A stretch of 64,000 bases of DNA. Origin: Streptomyces sp. BHT-5-2. GTDB taxonomy: Bacteria; Actinomycetota; Actinomycetes; Streptomycetales; Streptomycetaceae. Below the pieces are notes generated by a model. The model did not search any database and had not been told where the DNA came from. It worked only from the letters and a program-made list of their open reading frames with translations. The stretch covers positions 868,001 through 932,000 of the forward strand of contig NZ_CP081496.1 in the NCBI RefSeq assembly GCF_019774615.1, in the 5' to 3' direction. The position numbers were made by a program, and so were the translations under genes. Shown here piece after piece: positions 31,759-38,952 of this stretch; the stretch's first letter is position 1, and every line of letters starts with the position of its first letter.

Positions 31759-32574
31759 ATGGCAGCCCGCCACGCCCAGTCCCGTGCGCGCAGGAGACTG
31801 TCCCGGCGCAGCAAGGCCGTCGGCGGCCTCGCGCTCTCCACCCTGGTCGGCACCGCCCTGTGGGCCTGGCCGGCCTCGGGCGACGACCACAACGGCCGGC
31901 CGGACGCCAAGAGCGGCGCGGCCCGGACGGTCTCCAGCCCGGACACCCCGGCGCCCCACCAGGCCGCGCCGGACGCGGCCCGCGGACTGCGCACCATCCC
32001 GGACCTCAGCGACGCCGCCCGCAAGCGCATACCGGCCAACGCCCGCCAGGTCCTCGTCGTCACCGGCAAGGGCACCGACTCGTACGACTCGCGGGTCGTC
32101 CTCTACACCCGCGAGCAGGGCTCGGACCTCTGGGAGGCCGGCCCCGCCTGGTCCGCGCACAACGCCGCCCACGGATGGACCACCCAGCACCGCTACGGCG
32201 ACCTGCGCTCCCCCCAGGGCGTCTACAGCCTCACCGACGCCGGCGGCCGGCTGCCCGCGCCCGAGGGCACCAAGCTCCCCTACGACCACAACACCAGCTT
32301 CGTCGCGCACGGCACCGGCGTCGAGGGCGAGCCGCTGGCCGGCGCCTTCGACTACGTCATCGCCATCAACTACAACCGCGTCCCCGGCTCCTCCCCGCTG
32401 GACGGCCGGCGGCCCCTGGGCGACGAAAAGGGCGGCGGCGTCTGGCTGCACGTCGACCACGACGGCCCCACCCAGGGCTGCGTCAGCCTCAAGCCCGACG
32501 TGATGCGCGCACTGCTGCGCACCCTCGACCCGGCCCTCCACCCGGTCATCGTGATGGGCCCGGTCGGCCACTGA
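31759..32574 (+). CDS. L,D-transpeptidase-fold (YkuD-like) exported protein
   Basis: 271 residues. Basic start (ARRRLSRRSKAVG) and one hydrophobic segment (about 20-38, LALSTLVGTALWAWPASG) act as signal or anchor. The catalytic block is near the C-terminus: GVWLHVDHDGPTQGCVSLKP, with the His and Cys of the HxxxxxxxGC.SL motif. YkuD-fold enzymes form 3-3 peptidoglycan cross-links or related acyl transfers. The protein lacks Ig-like domains, unlike the lipoprotein enzyme at 36.4 kb, so it may be a divergent family member with a different substrate. Strong Shine-Dalgarno before ATG 31759. Confidence 0.82.
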   Translation: MAARHAQSRARRRLSRRSKAVGGLALSTLVGTALWAWPASGDDHNGRPDAKSGAARTVSSPDTPAPHQAAPDAARGLRTIPDLSDAARKRIPANARQVLVVTGKGTDSYDSRVVLYTREQGSDLWEAGPAWSAHNAAHGWTTQHRYGDLRSPQGVYSLTDAGGRLPAPEGTKLPYDHNTSFVAHGTGVEGEPLAGAFDYVIAINYNRVPGSSPLDGRRPLGDEKGGGVWLHVDHDGPTQGCVSLKPDVMRALLRTLDPALHPVIVMGPVGH

Positions 32575-32629
32575 CCCCGCTCGGCCATCGGGCCGCGCCG
32601 GGCGGGGCCCGCGTGGTACGCATGCCCCC

Positions 32630-33778
32630 ATGACCGACACGCGGCAGCACCAGCGGCAGCCGGGGGGCGGGGACACCCCGCACCCCCCGGGCCCGCACGA
32701 CGCCCTGACCGATGTCCCCGGCCTGCGGGTCGGGCACGCCCAGCGCATCGGTGACGGCTGGCTCACCGGCACCACCGTCGTCCTGGCCCCCGAGGGCGGC
32801 GCCGTCGCGGCGGTCGACGTGCGCGGCGGTGGCCCCGGCACCCGGGAGACCGACGCCCTCGACCCCCGCAACCTCGTCCAGCGGGTCGAGGCGATCGTGC
32901 TGACCGGCGGTTCGGCGTTCGGACTTGACGCGGCGTCCGGTGTCGTCGGCTGGCTGGAGGAACGGCACCGCGGCTTCCGGGTCGGCCCCGACCCGGCCCA
33001 GGTCGTCCCCGTCGTGCCCGCCGCCGCCCTCTTCGACCTGGGGCGCGGCGGCGACTGGCGGGCCCGCCCGGACGCCGCCCTGGGGCGCGCCGCCGTCGAG
33101 GAGGCCGCCCGGACGGCGCCCGGTGCGCCCGTCCGCCAGGGCGTCGTAGGCGCCGGCACCGGCGCGGTCGCGGGCGGCCTCAAGGGCGCCGTGGGCTCCG
33201 CCAGCGCCGTCCTGCCCTCCGGGATAACCGTCGCCGCGCTGGCCGCCGTCAACTCCGCGGGCTCCTTCGCCGACCCGCGGACCGGCGCCCTCTACGGCGC
33301 ACCCGGCCCGCTCCCCGCACCGGAGGTCCACGCGGCCGCCCGGAGCCGCCTCGCCGAGGCCCGGGAGATCTCCGCGGCCCGCTCGGCCGCCTCCGTCCAC
33401 CCGCCGCTGAACACCACCCTCGCGGTGGTGGCCACCGACGCCGTCCTCACCCGCGCCCAGGCCCAGAAGCTCGCCGGCACCGCGCACGACGGACTGGCCC
33501 GTGCGCTGCGCCCCGTGCACCTCCTCAACGACGGCGACACGGTCTTCACGCTGGCCACCGGCGCCCGTCCGCTCGCCGAGGCGGAGGCGCTGGCCGACCC
33601 CGTCTTCGCCGTCCACCTGGAAGCGGGCGTCCTGAACGACCTCCTGGCCACCGGCGCCGACGTCCTGACCCGGGCCGTCGTCAAGGCCGCCCGCGCCGCC
33701 ACCCCGGTGGACGGCCCCGGCGGCCGCTTCCCGTCGTACACCGAGCTGTACGGGGCGACCGGGCCGGGCGGCAGTTAG
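32630..33778 (+). CDS. P1-family peptidase (DmpA-like aminopeptidase)
   Basis: 382 residues of the DmpA/L-aminopeptidase Ntn-like fold. Family blocks: ALTDVPGLRVGHAQRIGDGW, TGTTVVLAPEGGAVAAVDVR, GTRETDALDP, IVLTGGSAFGLDAASGVV, and HPPLNTTLAVVATDA, where self-cleavage exposes the nucleophile (Thr262 or Thr263). The enzymes remove N-terminal residues from amino-acid amides or small peptides; some act on D-residues. ATG 32630, 55 bp after the preceding transpeptidase-fold gene, possibly co-transcribed. Its stop overlaps the convergent VIT gene by four bases. Confidence 0.88.
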   Translation: MTDTRQHQRQPGGGDTPHPPGPHDALTDVPGLRVGHAQRIGDGWLTGTTVVLAPEGGAVAAVDVRGGGPGTRETDALDPRNLVQRVEAIVLTGGSAFGLDAASGVVGWLEERHRGFRVGPDPAQVVPVVPAAALFDLGRGGDWRARPDAALGRAAVEEAARTAPGAPVRQGVVGAGTGAVAGGLKGAVGSASAVLPSGITVAALAAVNSAGSFADPRTGALYGAPGPLPAPEVHAAARSRLAEAREISAARSAASVHPPLNTTLAVVATDAVLTRAQAQKLAGTAHDGLARALRPVHLLNDGDTVFTLATGARPLAEAEALADPVFAVHLEAGVLNDLLATGADVLTRAVVKAARAATPVDGPGGRFPSYTELYGATGPGGS

Positions 33779-34491
33779 GCCCCCACCGCCCCCAGGAGGG
33801 TCCCCGCCACATAGGTGACGGCCATGGCCAGGGCGCCTCCGGCGACGTTGCGCACGACCGCCGGGGCGACGGGGGCGGTGCCCAGGCGGGCGCTGGTCCA
33901 GCCGCACACCGTCAGGGCCGCGAGGACCGCCAGGACGGTGATCCACAGGCGCTGGCCGGCCGGCGGCAGCACGATCGCCAGGAGCGGGAGCAGCGCGCCC
34001 GCGGTGAAGGCGAGGAAGCTGGCGCCCGCGGCGTGCCAGGGATTGGTGAGCTCGTCGGGGTCGATGCCGAGCTCCACCTCGGCGTGGGCGCGCAGCGCGT
34101 CATGGGCCGTCAGCTGCTCTGCCACCTCCTGCGCCAGTGCGCCGCTGAGGCCCTTGCCCTCCAGGAGTTCGGTCAGTTCCCGGAGTTCGGCCTGCGGTTC
34201 GGCGGCCAGTTCGCGCTTCTCCAGGGCCAGTGCGGCCCTCTCGGAGTCGCGCTGGGTGGAGACCGAGACGTATTCGCCGGCGGCCATGGACATCGAGCCG
34301 GCCAGCAGTCCGGCGAGCCCGGCCGTCAGCAGTGTGCTGCGCGAGTCGGTGGCGCCGGCGACGCCGACGACGAGTCCGGCGGTGGAGACCACCCCGTCGT
34401 TGGCCCCGAGGACCGCCGCGCGCAGCCAGTTGAGGCGGCTGCCGAGGCCACCGCCGTGTGCCTCGTCGTGCTCCGGTGTCTGAAGCGTCAC
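33775..34491 (-). CDS. VIT1/CCC1-family metal transporter
   Basis: 238 residues with five membrane segments. The family opens with NWLRAAVLGANDGVVSTAGL and VVGVAGA; MSMAAGEYVSVSTQRDSERA is the metal-binding end of segment 2; then a cytoplasmic helical region rich in Glu (LALEKRELAAEPQAELRELT) and NPWHAAGASFLAFTAGALLP. Relatives move Fe2+ and Mn2+, in plants into vacuoles and in bacteria out of the cytoplasm. Convergent with, and overlapping by four bases, the P1 peptidase gene. Confidence 0.9.
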   Translation of the reverse strand: MTLQTPEHDEAHGGGLGSRLNWLRAAVLGANDGVVSTAGLVVGVAGATDSRSTLLTAGLAGLLAGSMSMAAGEYVSVSTQRDSERAALALEKRELAAEPQAELRELTELLEGKGLSGALAQEVAEQLTAHDALRAHAEVELGIDPDELTNPWHAAGASFLAFTAGALLPLLAIVLPPAGQRLWITVLAVLAALTVCGWTSARLGTAPVAPAVVRNVAGGALAMAVTYVAGTLLGAVGA

Positions 34492-34585
34492 CGGTCGAGC
34501 GTCTCATCCGGGTGTCGCGGTCGGCCTCATGTTCCGCTCGACGCCCGCGCGTCGTGCCGGCGCGGCCGGTGGTAGAAACGGCCGT

Positions 34586-35275
34586 ATGTCCGCATCGCCG
34601 CCCCCCACGCCTCCCCCCGCACGGCCCGGCCGGCGCGCCGCCGCGCCCTCGGGTGCCCAGCCACCCCCGCCGCCGCCCACGTTGGTGCAGCCGCCGCCCC
34701 CCGCACCCGCGCCCGCCCGCCGGGAGCCGGTGCGGCAGCGGCTGTGGTGGCACCGGCTGATATTCGGGCTCTGGTACCGGCCGGTGGACGTCTTCGACGA
34801 GGCGCGGGACCGCAGCGCGTGGAGTGCGGCGGTGCTGCTGTGCCTGATCAGCGGCGGGATCGGGATCGTCTCGGTGGACGCGTTCCGCGCCCAGTGGACG
34901 GCCGGCCCCGCGGCGGCGCTCCAGTTGGCCGGGCTGGCCGAGGCGGTGCTGCTGCTGGCCAGTCTGGGGCTGGGGGCGGTCACCCACGCGATAGCGCGGA
35001 CGCTCGGCGGCAACGGGCGGTTCGCGCCGACGGCGAGCCTGTTCGTGGTGCTCTTCTGGGTGACGGACCTGCCGCGGCTGCTCATCGCGGCGTGGCTGCC
35101 GGCGAGTTCCACGTTCGTGCAGGCCGCGACGTGGACGACGTGGGGGTTCGGCTACTTCCTCGCGGTGCTGCTGATACGTGGTCAGCACCATCTGCCGACG
35201 CGGCGGTCGGCGGCCGCGGTGTCGGTGCAGATGCTGGCGGCGCTGGCGCTGCTCAAGCTGGGGCCGGTGCGGTGA
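34586..35275 (+). CDS. Yip1-family membrane protein with Pro-rich N-terminus
   Basis: 229 residues. About 50 residues of Pro/Ala/Arg disorder (with PPPPPPTLVQPPPPAPAPA) precede WWHRLIFGLWYRPVDVFDEA, which marks the Yip1/DUF-type membrane domain of about five segments (35-ish to 225). Function of bacterial Yip1-family proteins is not established. ATG 34586 chosen; an upstream start at 34529 adds non-conserved Arg-rich residues. Ends at a perfect hairpin terminator shared with the next, convergent gene. Confidence 0.75.
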   Translation: MSASPPPTPPPARPGRRAAAPSGAQPPPPPPTLVQPPPPAPAPARREPVRQRLWWHRLIFGLWYRPVDVFDEARDRSAWSAAVLLCLISGGIGIVSVDAFRAQWTAGPAAALQLAGLAEAVLLLASLGLGAVTHAIARTLGGNGRFAPTASLFVVLFWVTDLPRLLIAAWLPASSTFVQAATWTTWGFGYFLAVLLIRGQHHLPTRRSAAAVSVQMLAALALLKLGPVR

Positions 35276-35307
35276 GCCGGGCGCACCGGAGGACCGGTGC
35301 GCCCGGC
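35276..35307. terminator. bidirectional hairpin terminator
   Basis: Perfect 14-bp inverted repeat (35276-35289 and 35294-35307), 4-nt loop AGGA, beginning on the base after the Yip1-gene stop and ending 10 bp before the stop of the convergent small membrane gene. Confidence 0.8.
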
Positions 35308-35317
35308 CGACGGGGGG

Positions 35318-35599
35318 TCAACTTCGGCTGCTGAGCTGCCGCACGAGGTCGTCGAACGCCTGTCGTTCGGCGGGGGTGAGGTCGACGTTCTCCGAGGCGG
35401 GCCCGCCGGGGCCGGTCTGGCGCGGTACGGCGTCGAGCCGGATCCGGGCGCGGGACGGCCGCCTACGGAAGGGGAACGGGGCGCCGGTGCCGTGGTGCCC
35501 GCGGCGGGTCAGTCCGATCAGGCCGACCGCCCAGAGGACGACGATGACCAGCAGAACGCCTAGGCCGATCTGCTGGAGAATCGAAACGGAGGGGAGCAT
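35318..35599 (-). CDS. small membrane protein, unknown function
   Basis: 93 residues: one N-terminal membrane segment (IGLGVLLVIVVLWAVGLIGL, about 10-30) and a basic then acidic cytoplasmic tail with FRRRPSRARIRLDAVPRQTG and a final LTPAERQAFDDLVRQLSSRS helix. ATG 35599 has GGGAGGAACAGC upstream, which supports translation; an upstream start at 35617 has no such site. No known domain. Possibly a membrane tether or small regulatory subunit, but nothing in the context shows it. Confidence 0.7.
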   Translation of the reverse strand: MLPSVSILQQIGLGVLLVIVVLWAVGLIGLTRRGHHGTGAPFPFRRRPSRARIRLDAVPRQTGPGGPASENVDLTPAERQAFDDLVRQLSSRS

Positions 35600-35819
35600 G
35601 CTGTTCCTCCCGAACAAGTGGGCGCTGGGCTAGGCCCCAGTAGACACCACGCGTCTGGCCTTCCAACAGGGGATCTTGGGCCACAAATCCCTAAGTGACA
35701 CATCTCCTATGACATTTCCCCGCATTCCAGACACCACACGTGTGTTCCTTGCGCGCGTCCCCTGTGTGCGTCGCGGCCGGTCCGGGCGCCCTCCGGGGCC
35801 GCCCCGCGCGCCCTCGACC

Positions 35820-36287
35820 GCATCCTCGTGGCCGACTTCCCTGGACCCGGCCGCCACGCCGGCCGCCGACCCGGGCCTGGCGCACTGCACGATCACCGGC
35901 TTCGGATCCGGCGCGGGCCGGGCCGTGGAGGCCGCTCTGCCCTCCTCGCCCCTGGCGTCGCCGGTCGACCAGGCGTCCGCCCATCTGGCGACCGGCCGGG
36001 ACCCCGGCCCGATGGACGACCGGCACCCGAGCGGCTGACGGCGGCACCGGTGCCGTGCGGCCCCGGTCAACGGCCTCTCCGAGGCGCTGGAGTTGGCGGC
36101 GCGGCCGGGGCTGGACCCGGTCGTTCCGGTCGGCGCGGGCCGGGTCCTCCAAGTCGCCAGCCCGCTGCGCCTGCCGGGCACGCCGGTGGTACAACCGACG
36201 GCGCCACCCGGCCTGGACGAAGACGGCACGGCACTGCGAACCTGGCTGTCAGGGCCGGACGGCCGACCCCCGCCACCGCGAATGTGA
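35820..36287 (+). pseudogene. decayed CaiB/BaiF (class III) CoA-transferase
   Basis: In a single frame the translation resembles two separate parts of a CoA-transferase: PGLAHCTITGFGSGAGRA (family NPxLVYCSITGFGxxG block) at about 35873, and then VNGLSEALELAARPGLDPVV plus GRVLQVASPLRLPGTPVVQP at about 36065-36200, which matches the C-terminal part (DPVVxVGG...VxSPLRLSxTP). The roughly 200 codons that should lie between are missing, there is an in-frame TGA at 36036-36038, and neither end has a start or natural stop. A remnant after internal deletion. Confidence 0.7.
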
Positions 36288-36298
36288 CCTTCGTCACA
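36283..36298. promoter_or_regulatory. Crp-type site
   Basis: TGTGACCTTCGTCACA: perfect dyad TGTGA-N6-TCACA, identical to the enterobacterial consensus halves and a full match to the GTG-N6-GNCAC pattern of streptomycete Crp. Lies about 85 bp before the lipoprotein L,D-transpeptidase start. A hairpin GTGCTG-TTTAC-CAGCAC (36333-36349) lies between. Confidence 0.7.
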
Positions 36299-36380
36299 AC
36301 GAGGTGGTACCCGCAACCAAATCCACCCGTAGGTGCTGTTTACCAGCACGGAATCACAACACCCCTGTATGGAGCAGCTC

Positions 36381-37694
36381 GTGACATCGCTGGACAACCC
36401 TTCGCCCGCCCCGTCCCGCACCGCCCACCAGCAGCTTCAGACCGAGTCACGCGATTCCGCCGCCCCCCGCCGCGCCCGCCGTACCCGCCGCGCCCTGGCG
36501 CTCACCGCGCTGCTCGCCGCGGGCGCGCTGTCGTTGGCGGCCTGCGGCGGCGACGCCGAGGCGGGCCAGGGCGACGGCAAGAACGGGCAGGCCGGAGCGG
36601 ACGCCGCGGCCGCCAAGGACGCCTCCGACGCCAAGATCCAGGTCTCGTCGAAGGACGGCGCCACCAACGCCAGCATCAACGACACCGGGGTGAAGGTCAC
36701 CGGCGGCAAGTTGACGGACGTCAAGCTCACCGCCGTCGACACCGGCAAGGACGTCGCCGGCGCCATATCGCCGGACGGCACCTCCTGGAAGCCCGGCGCG
36801 CAGCTGGACCGCGGCGCCAAGTACAAGATCGTGGCGAACGCCAAGGACGCCAAGGGCCGTCCGGCGACCGAGAACGCGACCTTCACCACGGTCTCGTCGT
36901 CGCACAGCTTCATCGGCTCGTTCACGCCCGACAACGGCAAGACGGTCGGCGTCGGCATGCCGGTGTCGTTCAACTTCGACAAGCCGATCGTCAACCAGAA
37001 GGACGTCCGGTCCCACATCACGGTGACTTCCAGCAGCGGCCAGAAGGTCGTCGGCCACTGGTTCGGCAACCAGCGGCTGGACTTCCGGCCGGAGGACTAC
37101 TGGAAGGCCGGCTCCAAGGTCACCATGAAGATCGACCTGGACGGGGTGAAGGGCGGCCCGGGCATCACCGGCGTGCAGTCCAAGACGGTGTCCTTCACCA
37201 TCGGGCGCTCGCAGGTCTCCACGGTGGACATGGACACCCAGACCATGACCGTCAAGCAGGACGGGAAGGTCATCAAGAGCATCCCGATCTCCGGCGGCAG
37301 CCCCGACCACCCGACCTACAACGGCCAGATGGTGATCTCGGAGAAGTTCGAGCAGACCCGGATGGACGGCTCGACGGTCGGCTTCGGCGGCGAGTACGAC
37401 ATCAAGGACGTGCCGCACGCCATGCGGCTGTCGTCGTCCGGCACCTTCATACACGGCAACTACTGGGGCAGCTCGTCGATCTTCGGCCGCACCGGCACCA
37501 GCCACGGCTGTGTGGGCCTGGAGGACAACAAGGGCGGCGGTGGCGACACCCCGGCCAAGTGGTTCTACGACAACTCGCTGATCGGCGACGTGGTCATCGT
37601 CAAGAACTCCAAGGACAAGACCGTCCAGCCCGACAACGGCCTCAACGGCTGGAACATGTCGTGGTCGGCGTGGACGGCGGGCAGCGACTCCTGA
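36381..37694 (+). CDS. lipoprotein L,D-transpeptidase with Ig-like domains
   Basis: 437 residues. After a 25-residue basic/disordered start comes a lipoprotein signal (ALALTALLAAGALSLAACGG; lipobox LAAC with Cys at about 55). Two Ig-like domains follow (about 80-175 and 180-290), then the YkuD catalytic domain: FIHGNYWGSSSIFGRTGTSH and HGCVGL hold the catalytic His and Cys. This is the actinomycete Ldt type that makes 3-3 cross-links in peptidoglycan on the outer face of the membrane. GTG 36381 is chosen because GGAG lies six bases upstream; ATG 36369 is the alternative. A Crp-type site precedes it and a strong terminator follows. Confidence 0.9.
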   Translation: MTSLDNPSPAPSRTAHQQLQTESRDSAAPRRARRTRRALALTALLAAGALSLAACGGDAEAGQGDGKNGQAGADAAAAKDASDAKIQVSSKDGATNASINDTGVKVTGGKLTDVKLTAVDTGKDVAGAISPDGTSWKPGAQLDRGAKYKIVANAKDAKGRPATENATFTTVSSSHSFIGSFTPDNGKTVGVGMPVSFNFDKPIVNQKDVRSHITVTSSSGQKVVGHWFGNQRLDFRPEDYWKAGSKVTMKIDLDGVKGGPGITGVQSKTVSFTIGRSQVSTVDMDTQTMTVKQDGKVIKSIPISGGSPDHPTYNGQMVISEKFEQTRMDGSTVGFGGEYDIKDVPHAMRLSSSGTFIHGNYWGSSSIFGRTGTSHGCVGLEDNKGGGGDTPAKWFYDNSLIGDVVIVKNSKDKTVQPDNGLNGWNMSWSAWTAGSDS

Positions 37695-37722
37695 CGGCCG
37701 ACCGGCCCCGCTGACGCATACG

Positions 37723-37772
37723 AGGCGGCGACCGCTCCTCCTGCCTTCCGGGAGGGGCGGTCGCCGCCTTTT
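37723..37772 (+). terminator. Rho-independent terminator after the L,D-transpeptidase
   Basis: 13-bp perfect outer stem (37723-37735 / 37757-37769) with further CCTCC/GGAGG pairing near the loop, followed by TTTT (37769-37772). Classic intrinsic terminator. Confidence 0.9.
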
Positions 37773-37842
37773 GCGCGCGAGGGGGGCGGAGCAGGGGCTC
37801 GCCTATCAGGTCGTGTCCGGGGGCTCGCCTATCGGGGCGGTG

Positions 37843-38805
37843 TCACGCCCGGCGTTCGCGGGGGTGGACCAGCTCCAGCACTCCCCCGACGCTCTCCGTG
37901 CCGTGGCCGTCCGCCACCCGCCGCTTCATCAGCTCCCACAGCGGGCCGAACAGTTCCGTGCTGACGCCCTGCGCCTGGCTGACGTCACCGATGGCGTCGT
38001 GCGAGACCTGCATGGCGAGGTTGGAGCCGGTGGCGCCGTAATCCCCGGAGTCGGCCTGCTCCGCCATCGCGGGCAGCTGGTTGTCGGCCATCGCCCGCAG
38101 CCACGGCACCAGGAGTTCCCGGGTGAATTCCGCGACGTTCCCGCCCGCCGAGCGCACCAGGCCGGCCGCGTGCAGAAAACCGCCGAACATGCCGTACATT
38201 CCGCTCAGCAGCGCCAGGTCGTTGAGCGGCGCCAGGCCCGGATCCGCCCCCAGATAAACGCTGCGGGCGAAGGCGTCCAGCACCTCGCGATGCGCCCGGA
38301 AAGCCTTCTCGGCACCGCTGTAGAGCACGAATGCCTGCGGCTGCCCGATGATTTCCGGGACGGCCATGATGCCGCCGTCGAGATAGTCCGCGCCGAGCCC
38401 GGAAACCCGCTCCGCCAGCTCCCGCGCCTCGGCCGGCGAACCGTTGGTCACATTGACCACGACCCGGCCCTTGAGCGCCTCACCTGCACCGTCGTCGGCC
38501 AGCAGCGGGCCGACGGCGGCGTAGTCCAGAATGCAGACGATCACCACTTCGCCCGCGGCGATCGCCTCGGCCGGAGTGAGCGCGCGCCGGGCGCCCTTTT
38601 CCACCAGCGCGTCGGCCTTGCGCGCCGTACGGTTCCACACCGTCACCCGGTGACCGGCCGCCAGCAGCGCCGCCGCCAGGGCCGTACCCATGTCTCCCAG
38701 GCCCAGCACGGTGACGTTCTTCCGCACCGCTTCTCCCACCGGGTACTCCATCGAGTTCCCCACCGAATTGCCCACCGAATGCCCTACCGAATTCCCCGCC
38801 GACAT
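37843..38805 (-). CDS. imine-reductase-like NAD(P)-dependent oxidoreductase
   Basis: About 320 residues. N-terminal Rossmann domain VTVLGLGDMGTALAAALLAA, HRVTVWNRTARKADALVEKG (NADPH-preferring Arg/Lys), then GADYLDGGIMAVPEIIGQPQ and AFVLYSGAEKAF, which fit imine reductases better than hydroxyisobutyrate dehydrogenases, and a C-terminal helical domain. The catalytic residue cannot be fixed by eye. Start is uncertain. ATG 38805 precedes a repetitive GNSVGHSVGNSVGNS stretch of about 15 residues; GTG about 38727 with GGGAGAAG upstream would begin directly at VRKNVTVLGLG. Downstream of fruA on the same strand but with its own operator-like palindromes. Confidence 0.85.
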   Translation of the reverse strand: MSAGNSVGHSVGNSVGNSMEYPVGEAVRKNVTVLGLGDMGTALAAALLAAGHRVTVWNRTARKADALVEKGARRALTPAEAIAAGEVVIVCILDYAAVGPLLADDGAGEALKGRVVVNVTNGSPAEARELAERVSGLGADYLDGGIMAVPEIIGQPQAFVLYSGAEKAFRAHREVLDAFARSVYLGADPGLAPLNDLALLSGMYGMFGGFLHAAGLVRSAGGNVAEFTRELLVPWLRAMADNQLPAMAEQADSGDYGATGSNLAMQVSHDAIGDVSQAQGVSTELFGPLWELMKRRVADGHGTESVGGVLELVHPRERRA

Positions 38806-38885
38806 AACGGAACTGCGCTCCCGACTGTTTCGTGACGATCTCTTGGTGATCAGTTTTGGCGGGGGCGTGGTCCGGGACAAGTACG

Positions 38886-38944
38886 CACTAATTAGTGGGT
38901 GGTTACCCGTAGGTGAGCGGTCACCGGTGAACGGTCACCGGTGA
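38886..38944. promoter_or_regulatory. palindrome cluster upstream of the imine-reductase-like gene
   Basis: Perfect 12-bp palindrome CACTAATTAGTG (38886-38897), then two copies of the perfect 10-bp palindrome TCACCGGTGA (38921-38930 and 38935-38944) 14 bp apart. The first is AT-rich and typical of a repressor operator; the second pair may be another operator or part of the fruA terminator, whose stop codon is 9 bp away. The cognate regulators are not evident. Confidence 0.55.
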
Positions 38945-38952
38945 GCGGGCGG

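Noticed and set aside
37795..37840. Direct repeat GGGCTCGCCTATC (two copies) downstream of the transpeptidase terminator
   Set aside because: Two 13-bp copies in a convergent gap; no symmetry or other element to suggest attachment sites.
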